Part shown: piece after piece, positions 1-10,200 of the stretch | Layout of the letters: the number at the start of each line of letters is the position of its first letter | Numbering within the stretch: the stretch's first letter is position 1 | Assembly (NCBI GenBank): GCA_019358875.1 | Contig: JAHHIF010000045.1 | Location: 1 to 59,885 of the forward strand | Direction of reading: 5' to 3' | DNA: 59,885 nt | From: Symplocastrum torsivum CPER-KK1 | Lineage (GTDB): Bacteria; Cyanobacteriota; Cyanobacteriia; Cyanobacteriales; Coleofasciculaceae | Program-made: the position numbers and the translations under genes | The notes under the pieces: generated by a model | Databases searched by the model: none | What the model saw: only the letters and a program-made list of their open reading frames with translations | Told to the model about the DNA's origin: nothing

Positions 1-180
1 ACTGCTCCACGGACGACTTCGGCTCATATTCGGTCGGCTGGCTCTGATCTAATTATTTGACTTTCACTCTATCTTCCCTGCTCCTTTTTCGCTTAAGTTG
101 ACACCAATGAAAGCCTTGCGCCCCTACCTACTTGACAGACCACTAACGTGGGTTTGCTAGTCACTCGTTAGGTAGAAAGA

Positions 181-340
181 TGTACTGCATTTGGCAAAAA
201 GTTTCACCAGCGTATCGAACAGTTACAACAGGACGTAGATCAGGAGATTGATGAATATAATGGCGAATGCCCTAAATGGTCGGTGCTGTTGTGGCATAAC
301 ACCAATACAGGTATTGCTTCTTTTTAGATTTAAACGTTTA
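181..340 (+). pseudogene. C-terminal relic of an IS481/IS3-type transposase
   Basis: Reading from about 187 gives a peptide with FHQRIEQLQQD followed by DEYNGE, which resembles the end of the integrase core of IS481-like transposases (usual pattern YNxERxHxGKxCxGxTPMQTF). After CPK the match continues in another frame (GRCCCGITPIQVLL, about 279-330), so there is one frameshift. No start, no upstream catalytic part and no terminal repeats are visible. The rest of 1-344 shows nothing I can identify. This is inferred from remembered family consensus only. Confidence 0.5.
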
Positions 341-359
341 TCGGTTGGGACTATGGCAC

Positions 360-3044
360 ATGATTGTCCTCACTATTGGGCCCTCGCTTAAGCCGAGGTT
401 GCCATTACTTCTTAAAATTCTCGGCATCTCTGCATTAGTCGGTGTTTGCTGGCTGATTGCGACTCAGCTAGTTTTTAAATCGGAGTTTGATGTCGTCAGA
501 GAGCCAGAGGATGAAGCGAGTAGTAATGAGCCGATTCGGATTGTCACGCTGTCTCCACCCACCTCAAATCAAACACGGACGAATACTCAACGGTCTGACG
601 CGAGGAAAAATGCACAGCTTAGAACCAATGTAGGAAATTCAAATCAGGAAAGAGCCTTATCTAGTTCTCCCGCTTTACCTCAAATTTCTGCTTCACCACA
701 AGTTCGCTCGACACCTCAAGCTTCCTCTTCACCACAAGTTCGCTCGACACCTCAAAGTCGCTCCGCCTCGCAAACTCGCTCTTCACCACAAGTTCGTCCG
801 ACACCTCAAGCTACTCCTCAAAGGCAACAATCTGTTCAACGTGCTGAGACTCGTTCACCGCAAAAACAGGCAGTTGCACCACAACCGCAACCTTCTCCGC
901 TAAAGGTTGATTTTTCTGACCTGCTAGCCGCTCCAACAGCGCAATCTAGCACCCAGCGAGCTTTACTTGAACAAGCAAGCCTACCATCATCTGAGCCATC
1001 GCGTGTTGCGATCGCTCCACCTTCCCCTGTGCAGAGACAACGCCCGCTTCCCTTACCGGAAAAACCCGTTACTGAGCAAGTAACAGAACCTTCACCTCTA
1101 GCGCCTTCACCTCCGCCAGGGGTAGCAAAACCTCAACCCGTACCTTTGCCTCCAGCCTCAGAACCTCCGCCAACTGCCGCCATACCCCAGCCAGCACCTG
1201 AAGCCCCTCCTGTTGTACCCTCTCCCACTACTCCGGTTCAGCCATCACCAACTCCTACACCTGAACCAAAACCGATGCCTGAGGCAATCCCGCCTGTATC
1301 GGAAAATGTTTTTGTTGAGCGGTTTGAGGTTGTTGGGAGTACAGTTTTTAGCCCAGAAACCTTGGCACTAATTGCTGGAGAAGCGGTTACTCCTGAACAA
1401 GCCGAACCGTTACCCGAAGGGGTTGAGGTCGATCCGGCTGTGATTAATCGCCTCTTATCTCTTGCAGAGTTGCTGCAAGCTAGTGAGGCAATTACGAAAT
1501 ATTACACAGACCGAAACTATATCAATTCTGGAGCTTATATCCCCCAGGATGCTCTGCGTGATGGGGTTGCTACGATTCAGATCATCGAAGGTAGTCTGGA
1601 AGCGATCAATATCTTAAACACGACTCCCTCCATACCACCACTGGAAGGTAGTCGTTTGAGCCTGGGTCTAGAAGACGTTAACATCAATCGAGACAATAAC
1701 CGCGCAAACAACAATGGTTCTGGGTCACTTTTGGCAAACCCATCCTACCTTACGAGTAACTGGCTAGAACCCAATGCTACACCTGCACCAGACCGCATCT
1801 TCATTACAGGGAATCGCCCTCTAAATCCTAGCTATATTCGCAGTCGTCTTGCGATCGCAGGTGCAACTCCTCTGAATTTGGATCGATTGCTAGAAGGTGT
1901 CCAACTTTTGCAGCTAAACCCTCTGATTGAGAGTATCTCTACAGAAATTGCTCGTGGGACACAAACAGGAACCAGTATCCTGAATGCTAATGTCACGCCA
2001 GCGGATACCTCGGACATTCAGTTCACCGTAGATAATGCGCGATCGCCTAGTGTAGGAAGTATTCGTCAACGCGCTCAAGTGAGTCAAGGGAATTTCTTAG
2101 GTTTAGGCGACAGCTTAATCCTCGGCTACAGTCGCACAGAGGGCAGCGAAGGTTGGGATGCTAGTTATAGCTTGCCCATCAACGCTCGCAACGGCACCTT
2201 AAGCTTTAGCCTTGGCGATACTTCTAGTGAGGTAATTGAAGACCCATTTAACTTTTTAGACATCCAATCTCGATCCCGCTACTATGAACTTACTCTTCGC
2301 CAACCTGTAATTTTAACTCCCACTGAAGAGGTGGCGTTGAGTTTGACAGCGTCTCGACGAGAGAGTGAAAGTGAGTTTCTCCAAGGCTTAACGGGAATAG
2401 CAGAACCATTCCCTGGTGTGGGCGCTGATGCAGAGGGGAATACACGAGTTTCAGCGCTGCGATTTTCTCAGGAATGGACGAAACAGGGGGAAGAGTACGT
2501 CTTAGCGCTGCAATCAGAATTTAGCCTTGGATTGGATGCCTTGAACTCAACGATCAACCCTATCCCTCCCGACAGTCGCTTCTTTTCCTGGCGGGGAAGA
2601 GGGCAGTGGGTGCGTCGCTTAGGAGACGATACGCTCTTACTGTTACGAGGTGAACTCCAACTTGCAGATCGTCCCTTAGTCCCGTTGGAACAGTTTGGAA
2701 TTGGTGGGCAAGAAACAATTCGGGGATACCGTCAAGATACCCTGCTAACTGATAATGGTTGGCTAGCGGGTGTTGAGCTACGTCTCCCGATTCTACGGAT
2801 ACCTGAAGTTGATGGTGTGTTACAGCTTGCGCCGTTTCTGGAGGTCGGTAGGGGGTGGAATAGTGGAGATAGTACAGACCCAGAAAACAGTGTGTTGGCA
2901 AGTACAGGGATTGGTCTGTTGTGGCGGCAGGATAATCTAAGCGCCCGTTTGGATTGGGGTATTCCTCTCACATCTTTCTCATCAAGTGGGGAGACGTTGC
3001 AGGAGAATGGGATTCACTTCTCCGTGATTTACTCTCCATTTTAA
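360..3044 (+). CDS. TpsB / ShlB-FhaC-HecB family outer-membrane transporter of a two-partner secretion system
   Basis: TpsB proteins are Omp85-related barrels that export TpsA exoproteins across the outer membrane. The ATG at 360 is preferred over an in-frame TTG at 345. Residues about 10-35 form a hydrophobic segment without a clear AxA cleavage site. Residues about 45-315 are a very long Pro/Ser/Gln-rich linker with three near-identical SSPQVRSTPQ-type units. A POTRA domain starts near residue 318 (FVERFEVVGSTVFSP) and ends with IQIIEGSLE near 415. The remainder is the 16-strand-type barrel, with the conserved GGQETIRGY segment and a terminal aromatic residue. The usual linker in cyanobacterial homologues is much shorter. 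It faces the DUF928 gene convergently. The likely cargo is the TpsA at 4272-10643 and perhaps the one at 54025, which has no TpsB of its own nearby. Confidence 0.93.
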   Translation: MIVLTIGPSLKPRLPLLLKILGISALVGVCWLIATQLVFKSEFDVVREPEDEASSNEPIRIVTLSPPTSNQTRTNTQRSDARKNAQLRTNVGNSNQERALSSSPALPQISASPQVRSTPQASSSPQVRSTPQSRSASQTRSSPQVRPTPQATPQRQQSVQRAETRSPQKQAVAPQPQPSPLKVDFSDLLAAPTAQSSTQRALLEQASLPSSEPSRVAIAPPSPVQRQRPLPLPEKPVTEQVTEPSPLAPSPPPGVAKPQPVPLPPASEPPPTAAIPQPAPEAPPVVPSPTTPVQPSPTPTPEPKPMPEAIPPVSENVFVERFEVVGSTVFSPETLALIAGEAVTPEQAEPLPEGVEVDPAVINRLLSLAELLQASEAITKYYTDRNYINSGAYIPQDALRDGVATIQIIEGSLEAINILNTTPSIPPLEGSRLSLGLEDVNINRDNNRANNNGSGSLLANPSYLTSNWLEPNATPAPDRIFITGNRPLNPSYIRSRLAIAGATPLNLDRLLEGVQLLQLNPLIESISTEIARGTQTGTSILNANVTPADTSDIQFTVDNARSPSVGSIRQRAQVSQGNFLGLGDSLILGYSRTEGSEGWDASYSLPINARNGTLSFSLGDTSSEVIEDPFNFLDIQSRSRYYELTLRQPVILTPTEEVALSLTASRRESESEFLQGLTGIAEPFPGVGADAEGNTRVSALRFSQEWTKQGEEYVLALQSEFSLGLDALNSTINPIPPDSRFFSWRGRGQWVRRLGDDTLLLLRGELQLADRPLVPLEQFGIGGQETIRGYRQDTLLTDNGWLAGVELRLPILRIPEVDGVLQLAPFLEVGRGWNSGDSTDPENSVLASTGIGLLWRQDNLSARLDWGIPLTSFSSSGETLQENGIHFSVIYSPF

Positions 3045-3149
3045 AGCCAGCCGCTTCTATCCGCCTTCAACGAGGGAGTAAGCAGATTCCGGTCTCTCGC
3101 GTTGACCTACTGTGTACACAAGTGACTTATTTTGCTCAACGCGCTCCCA

Positions 3150-3240
3150 GACCTAACCCCCAACCCCTTCGGGAGCGAGGGAAGGGTGAGCCATCTTCAA
3201 AGCCCCTCTCCGTGTCGGAGAGGGGTTTGGGAGAGGTCTG
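3150..3240. repeat. Dispersed palindromic repeat with strong hairpin; possible bidirectional terminator
   Basis: A CCTAACCCCCAACCCC block is followed by a perfect 10-bp stem, CCCCTCTCCG (3203-3212) pairing with CGGAGAGGGG (3216-3225) around a TGT loop. A related element with the same leading block lies at 28664-28745. It sits between the convergent TpsB and DUF928 genes, where a two-way terminator would be useful, but there is no clean T-run, so the terminator role is inferred. Confidence 0.5.
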
Positions 3241-3319
3241 CCGACTTCTGTGTACACGGTCGCCCCTATACCTCCATCTCCCCATCCGTCTCAACAGGCT
3301 TTATTAACTGTTCAGCGCC

Positions 3320-4120
3320 TTAGTTTCCGGCAATTTGCACCACAGGCTTGTTAGCAAAATCTTGCAGATTGACCGATTGCATGAGGCTTGCCCAATCTTG
3401 TGCAACGGATTGGTCGTTAGGATTGCTCAAGCGTAGTTCAGCTAAGGAGGACAAGGTATCCTGCCAAATTCCCGCTTCTGCATAGATAGCAGACTTTTCA
3501 CGGAGAGTGGCTTGATTGATCTGACTCGCTACAGTAGGGTCTAGGGCAACTCGCTCTACCCAACTCATGGTAGACAGGCGATCTTGTGGCTTGTTGGCGT
3601 TACAGACAACTGAAACCTGCCACAGGTACTTTTGACCGACTTGCAAAGGAGGAACGCTCTCTGGAATCCGAATGCCTACAATCCCAGGCTTACCCGTCAA
3701 GGTAAATTTGGTTGAGTAAAGCTCTTGCTCGCCAGCTTCGTTCTGTAAGGTTAACTGGGCTGTCGCACCCGGCATTTCGGCTGGGATATTGACAAATAGT
3801 GTAGGATGTGCGGACGCGGTGGAATCAACAGGAGCTTCCTCATCTGAGGCGGTTTCTTCTGGTCGGGTAGGGGGTGTGACGGGAGCGATGGTTACGGGTG
3901 GGCAAGACCCACGCGCAAAGCCTCCAACTCGAAATCGGGAGGGTCGGACTCTTACCCGAAATCCAAGGCGACCTGCGACTAGGATTCCTTGACTTCCGGA
4001 GGAGGGTTGTCTGGCTTGGCTAAATCTGGAGAGGGCGAGTACGGGCAGGACGCTAGTACCTAAGAATCCTGCGGCGAGGACGGTTGCAATGGTGATTTTG
4101 AAAGAAGTAGAGGGTTTCAT
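3320..4120 (-). CDS. DUF928 domain protein, exported
   Basis: This 266-residue protein begins with a signal peptide (hydrophobic residues about 8-30, ending VLPVLALS). An Arg/Pro-rich stretch (RLGFRVRVRPSRFRVGG) leads into a DUF928-like beta-rich domain, residues about 105-180 (LFVNIPAEM, ELYSTKFTL, KYLWQVSVVC). The C-terminal third is helical. The start is supported by AGGAG about 8 bases upstream of the ATG. DUF928 has no known function, but from general knowledge it is typically cyanobacterial and often found near CHAT and TPS genes. Here it is the last gene of the minus-strand run TPR, CHAT, TpsA, DUF928, about 150 bases after the TpsA stop. An envelope helper of the exoprotein or protease is possible; that is inference. 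Confidence 0.8.
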   Translation of the reverse strand: MKPSTSFKITIATVLAAGFLGTSVLPVLALSRFSQARQPSSGSQGILVAGRLGFRVRVRPSRFRVGGFARGSCPPVTIAPVTPPTRPEETASDEEAPVDSTASAHPTLFVNIPAEMPGATAQLTLQNEAGEQELYSTKFTLTGKPGIVGIRIPESVPPLQVGQKYLWQVSVVCNANKPQDRLSTMSWVERVALDPTVASQINQATLREKSAIYAEAGIWQDTLSSLAELRLSNPNDQSVAQDWASLMQSVNLQDFANKPVVQIAGN

Positions 4121-4271
4121 AGGGGTTCTCCTAGGGTTGGTGCTGCGGTTGGCGCGATCGCTTACGTTTGGTTTAGATGGTAATAATAGAGGAATTGAAT
4201 TGTTTGGGTTCTACTGACACATCAGTTGAGTTGAGAGCGATTACGCAAGTCATTAACAAAATGTAATGGCT

Positions 4272-7200
4272 CTAGGGTGCGATCGCTGATGTTGACCAAG
4301 ATTGGTAGCATAGTGACGGGAATTGTGCGAGTTGCTGAGGGCTGACTGAAGAAGTAAAGGGAGTTATGCGGATTGGGGTGTGGGCTTGGGGGGAAATGCG
4401 ATCGCTTTCGGGGTCAAAAGTCACCCAATCAGATGCCTCAGCTTCGGGTGCTAAGGGATCAGTAGGATTAAGGGGTAGTCCGCCACGTCCAATGATGGTG
4501 AATTGGCTCAGTTCACCGTCTGCACCGCTTGCTGAACACTGCCCACCAACTAAGCCTGAGACATCAATAAAGTTTAGAGGTAAGGCAGCTAAACCTCGGC
4601 TGGGGTCAATGCCAAGGGTTGTTATTTGTACAGTTCCAGCGGCTCCACCTTGAGAACTGGCAGTAATGTCGTTAAGAGGGGTTCGTGCTAGGCGAAAGTC
4701 AAGACCAAAGATGCCAAGCGCGTTGATAGTGATTCGTCCGCCATTGCCGAGAACTGCATCAGCAACGATATCGTTGCCTTCCTTGCCTGTGGGGAAAGAT
4801 GCTATGACGTATTGGGCGTTGATGTTAATGTTACCACCTGTGGCGCTACCTGTGGCTAGAGCAGAGATGAGGCTCTCGTTATCCAGACGCAAGAAGCCAG
4901 AGGCGTTGAGGTCGATGTTTGCACCGCCTTCCCCTTGACCCGCTTCAGCCGTTATGCTGCCTTGGTTGAGTCCGATAAAGTCAGCATTGACGTTAACATT
5001 GCCTGCAATTCCTGATGGGCTGCTCACGGATACTTCTGCTCCATCTCGAATTAGCAAATCTCCTGTATTTATAGTGACACTACCAGCTCTACCTCCTGTC
5101 GTAGCTGCTGCCACTACACCTCCTTGTGGTTCACTTCCCGGTGAGGGAGTAAATGTACCAGTAAGCGTTACTGAATTGCTGGCATCAATTATCACATCTC
5201 CCGCCACACCACTTATGGTGGAGGAAGAGATGAGACTGTTATTAACGCTCAACCTTTCCAGGTTTTGCAGTTGAACGCCTCGTCCTTGTCCTGCATTGGT
5301 CGCTGCTGAAATAGTCGAGCCATCTTCCACCGTCAACTCACGGGCGTTGATAGTGACTTGTCCAGACTCTGAGTTTGTATTATCTCCTGTCGCTGCTACT
5401 GACAACTCACTATTGCCACGAACTAAGACTGACTCTGCTGCCTGTTCTCCCACATTAATACTTAAGCTTCCGGCTATCCCATTGCGAGTGGAAGCGCTAA
5501 TCTCACCGCCACTAGTAACTTGCAAACTGTCCAATCCTTGTAGAGTGATATCTCTACTCTCACCGGAAATGTTGGAGGCTAATATTTGGGCATTATCGGT
5601 AACTGTCAGTTGCTGTGCATTCAGGGTGACACTGCCAGCGTTACCGCCTGCCTCGGTTGCCTGAGCCGACAAGCGGCTTCCTTGACCAGAGAGTAGCACA
5701 GATTCCGCTGCTGGCTCACCGACATTGATGCTCAAGCTTCCGGCTGTCCTTGATTCAGTAGAAGCGCTAATCTGTCCACCACCCGTGACTTCTAAGCGTT
5801 CTAATCCTTGTAGAGTGATATCTCTACTCTCACCGGAAATGTTGGAGGCTAAGACTTGGGCGTTATCGGTAACTGTCAGTTGCTGTGCATTCAGGGTGAC
5901 ACTGCCAGCGTTACCACCGCTCTCGGTTGCTTGAGCCGACAAGCGGCTTCCTTGACCAGAGAGTAGCACAGATTCCGCCGCCTCCTGTCCAACATTAATG
6001 CTCAGGCTTCCGGCTGTCCTTGATTCAGTAGAAGCGCTAATCTGTCCACCACCCGTGACTTCTAAGCGTTCTAATCCTTGTAGAGTGATATCTCTACTCT
6101 CACCGGAAATGTTGGAGGCTAAGACTTGGGCGTTATCGGTAACTGTCAGTTGCTGTGCATTCAGGGTGACACTGCCAGCGTTACCACCGCTCTCGGTTGC
6201 TTGAGCCGACAAGCGGCTTCCTTGACCAGAGAGTAGCACAGATTCCGCCGCCTCCTGTCCAACATTAATGCTCAGGCTTCCGGCTGTCCTTGATTCAGTA
6301 GAAGCGCTAATCTGTCCACCACCCGTGACTTCTAAGCGTTCTAATCCTTGTAGAGTGATATCTCTACTCTCACCGGAAATGTTGGAGGCTAAGACTTGGG
6401 CGTTATCGGTAACTGTCAGTTGCTGTGCATTCAGGGTGACACTGCCAGCGTTACCACCGCTCTCGGTTGCTTGAGCTGCCACACGACTATCCTGACCAGA
6501 AACCTGCACTGACTGCGCCGCCACCTGTCCTGCATTGATACTCAAATTACCGGCTGTTCCGCGCTCAGTGGAAGCGCTAATTTGACTGCCACCACTGACT
6601 TGCAAAGTCTCTAAGTTGCGTAGGGTTATACCGTCACTGGTACTTGTCTCTGAAACTGTTGAGGCTAACACCTGAGATCCCTGCTCCACGGTTAGTTGCC
6701 TTGTACTGATGTCCACACTTCCAGCATTCCCGGTAGCCGTATCGGTTGCCTCGGCAGATAAACGACCTTGAGCGCTCACAGTTACAGAGTCCCTTGCCAC
6801 CACACTTAGGTTTCCTCCCTGACCACTAGCAGAGGTAGCTGCTGAAACCTGTGCCTGATCCCGAACAATTAACTCCCCGGTTGTAATTGTCACATTTCCC
6901 GCTGCTCCAGTCCCTTGAGTTTGAGAAAATAAACCACTATTAAGAATTGGCTCAGTAGCATCAGGTGAACGTGGATTTTCAACGGAAATGTGGAGTGTAT
7001 AGGTGTCTGCCGGAATGTTATTAGTTGCATCTGAACCATCTGGTGCATTGCCTTCTATTAGGGTGCCATTTGATGCGAAAGAGTAGTATTCCCCAACTCC
7101 AATCACATAGTTGCCTGGTAAGTCAAAAACATGGCTGATAAACGCATCTAATCCAGACGTACTTCCGTTGGTACTCGCTTCAGCTAAGTAGTTATCATCG

Positions 7201-10200
7201 TTGCTTGCTAGCAAGGCTCCAGTATCTTGATTAAAGAGAAAGAGTTGCGTGTCTATGCTGCCATCTTGTCCCAGTTTGTAGCCCTCATCAATATCAAAAA
7301 TCCCAAGACTGCCTGCTGTTCCCACTGAAAATGAGTAGTAAGCAAAATTACCATTTCCAGTACCTTCAATAGGGACATGAGGAATGGTTTCAGAGAAGAC
7401 TACATTTGAGTTGCTGGCTATCTCAAAAGTTAATCCCAGGTCATTGAGGATGTTTAGGACTGTTACCTGTTGTGTTGTAAATTGGGACACTGGCTCGGTA
7501 AGGGGTGGAGCAACGCCAGATATGAGTGTTCTGGTTGTTGCATTTACCCGAATGTCACCCGCCCGGCCCTGCTGAAAAGCAGTTGTGAGTAATTGTCCTC
7601 CATCTATAACCTCAAACTCATTAACGTTTACCTCAATATTCCCACCCGCCGAAGCACTTCTGGTGCGGGCATCTAAAACTGCCCCTTCCGATATACGAGC
7701 AGTTCCATTGGAGGCATTTACGGTAATATTCCCGCCCTGACCACTGTTGGGAAGTTCTGATGCCGTCAAGAGACCACTAGGGAGTCTGCTTGCTTGACTG
7801 ATACCAGAAACCCTAAAAGCGGGAATTTTTTCACCTGAAATCGGATCGACAGAATCAGCACCTGAAACATCGACGGTAATATTGCCAGCTCTAGAAGTTT
7901 GAGTTCCCTGCGTACCTGATTCTACTCTTGCGCCTTCTGTTAAGGAAAAGCTACCACTTTGGATATTGACATCGCCTCCGCTACCTGATGCCCTCAATCC
8001 CACTGTAGTTCTGATCGTGCTGTCACCTGTCAAAGAAACTTCACCATCACCAGCATTGATTGTGACACGACCACCTTGCCCTGAACCGCTAATACTGGCA
8101 TTTAGGGAAGAGCCATTGCTCAAAGAAACTGACCCAGCCGTAATATCGATGCTGCCAGGAATGTTCTGTAGATCTGTGCCAGTAGAGCCAGTTCGGACAG
8201 CTGTATTAATACGACTGTTATCTGTTAAAGATAGCGCACCATTCGTATTAATTGTGACTGTGCCGCCCAGACCTGTACCAGTAGATTGGGCAAATATACC
8301 ACTGCTAGAACCTTGATTTGGACTCAGCCCTTGATTAAGAAGCCTACTTGACCCAAGCGAAACTTGCAGAGTGTAGCTATCTCCTATGTCAGGAGTATTG
8401 CTTGGCGTTATTTCAATACCATTATCATTTGCTGTAGAGTCATACTCACCTACACCAATGACGTAGGTTCCCGGTTCCCGAAAAGTATAGCGGAGAAATG
8501 AATCATAGCGATGTTGGCTGCCACCTGCACCTGCTAATTCGGGAAAGTCATCATTTTCAGCTAGTAATGTTGTTACTGGTTCACCTTGGCTATTCTCCCT
8601 AAAGAGGAAAATTTCAGTATCTATTGTCAGATTGAATTCATCAATAGCTGTGTCTGGATTGTTAAGGAATTTACCATAATCAATATCAAAAATGCCAATA
8701 GTATTGGAATCTGTAATCTCAAACGAGTAGTAATCAAAACTTCCATTACCTGTACCATTGATAGATATATAAGGAATAAGTTCGGAAGACTGAACATCAG
8801 GGTTTTCATCCATTAAAAACTCTGAAAAGTCGAGATTATGTGCCCCAAGAACTGTATCATTAGCTTCCCTTTCATTAATCTCTCCAATACCATTGGCATT
8901 AATAGGAGTAGACCTATTTCGCTGAGCAAAATTGGAATCAGATCCAGAAATGGTAACACTATCGGAGGCATTAATCTTAATATTGCCAGCAGTTCCAGCC
9001 CCAGAACTTGTGGCAATTAATTGTCCACCATTTCTCAGTTCAACTTGAGCAGGATTATTGTTAGGATTTGCTTCATCACCTATTGTGATATTACCTCCAG
9101 GAGAGTTTCCTTGAGTTTGAGCGCTCAATACTCCTCCATCCGAGACACGTAAGCTGCCATTCCCAAGAAAATTGAGCGTGATATTCCCCCCTCTACCACT
9201 GTTTTCGGTTTCAGAAGAGGTGAACAAGCCACTGGAGAAGCCTTCTTGAGTACTGAATCCAGAAATATCAAATGCAGGTGTTATTATTTCACCTGAATTT
9301 GGATCTTCAGTATCTGAACCTAAAATATCAATCTTGATATTTCCCGCCCTCGCGTTTTCCTCGACAGGACTTTGGGGATTTTGGGGAATTTGGGGATTTT
9401 GGGTTCCAACTGTTCTGTCTCCAAATGTTCGAGCTTCAAATCTACCTCCGTCTGTTAGTGAAATAGACCGAGCTTGGACCTCGATATTTCCGCCAGAGCC
9501 GCCAGCTCCTACACCTACAAGAGTTCTGATACTACTATTGTTGGCAAGCGCTATACTACCCTCATTTCCTATGGCTGTGAGTGCTATGTTTCCACCTTGA
9601 CCATTACCATTTGTAGTGGCATCTATAAGAGATTGATTGACTAAAGAAATCGAATTAGCAATGATACTAATATTCCCTCCTATGCCAGAAGTTTCAGTGG
9701 AAGAAGTATCACTAAATAAATTACTGTTATCCAGAGCAACTGAGGTAGCAGAAAGGTTGTTAACTCCCCTCAATATAATGTTTCCACCACTACCTCTTGC
9801 ACCAATAGAACCTGCATCTAAGGAAGAGTTTGTTAAGGAAATAGCTGAAGGAGTTTCAATTGTGATGTCACCAGCATTTGTTGGTAAGCCGTCTTTAGCA
9901 TAAATTGTATTAGTTCTAATAATGCTGTTTTCAATAGAGACATTTCCCTCGGTACTTGTAATAGTAACGTTGCCACCATTACCTGTGGTTGAAGAGGTAT
10001 CGATATTACCTGTAATCGTTACCGACCCACCTGACAGCAATAAGTCCCGTCCCACTGCTAAATCGGCTTCACTTACCAAGGCCGCAGGTGGTTCGGAACC
10101 ATACTGCAACCCAATGGGAATATTTACCGTTACCAAAGGCGGGGCATTGGGATTTGTTGCTCGAAACTCACTGCCATCGGGGAACGTAAACTTATCCGCT

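Noticed and set aside
2954..3307. 117-codon plus-strand frame over the end of TpsB and the intergenic repeat
   Set aside because: Half of it is another frame of the barrel gene and half is the palindromic repeat, so it is not a gene.
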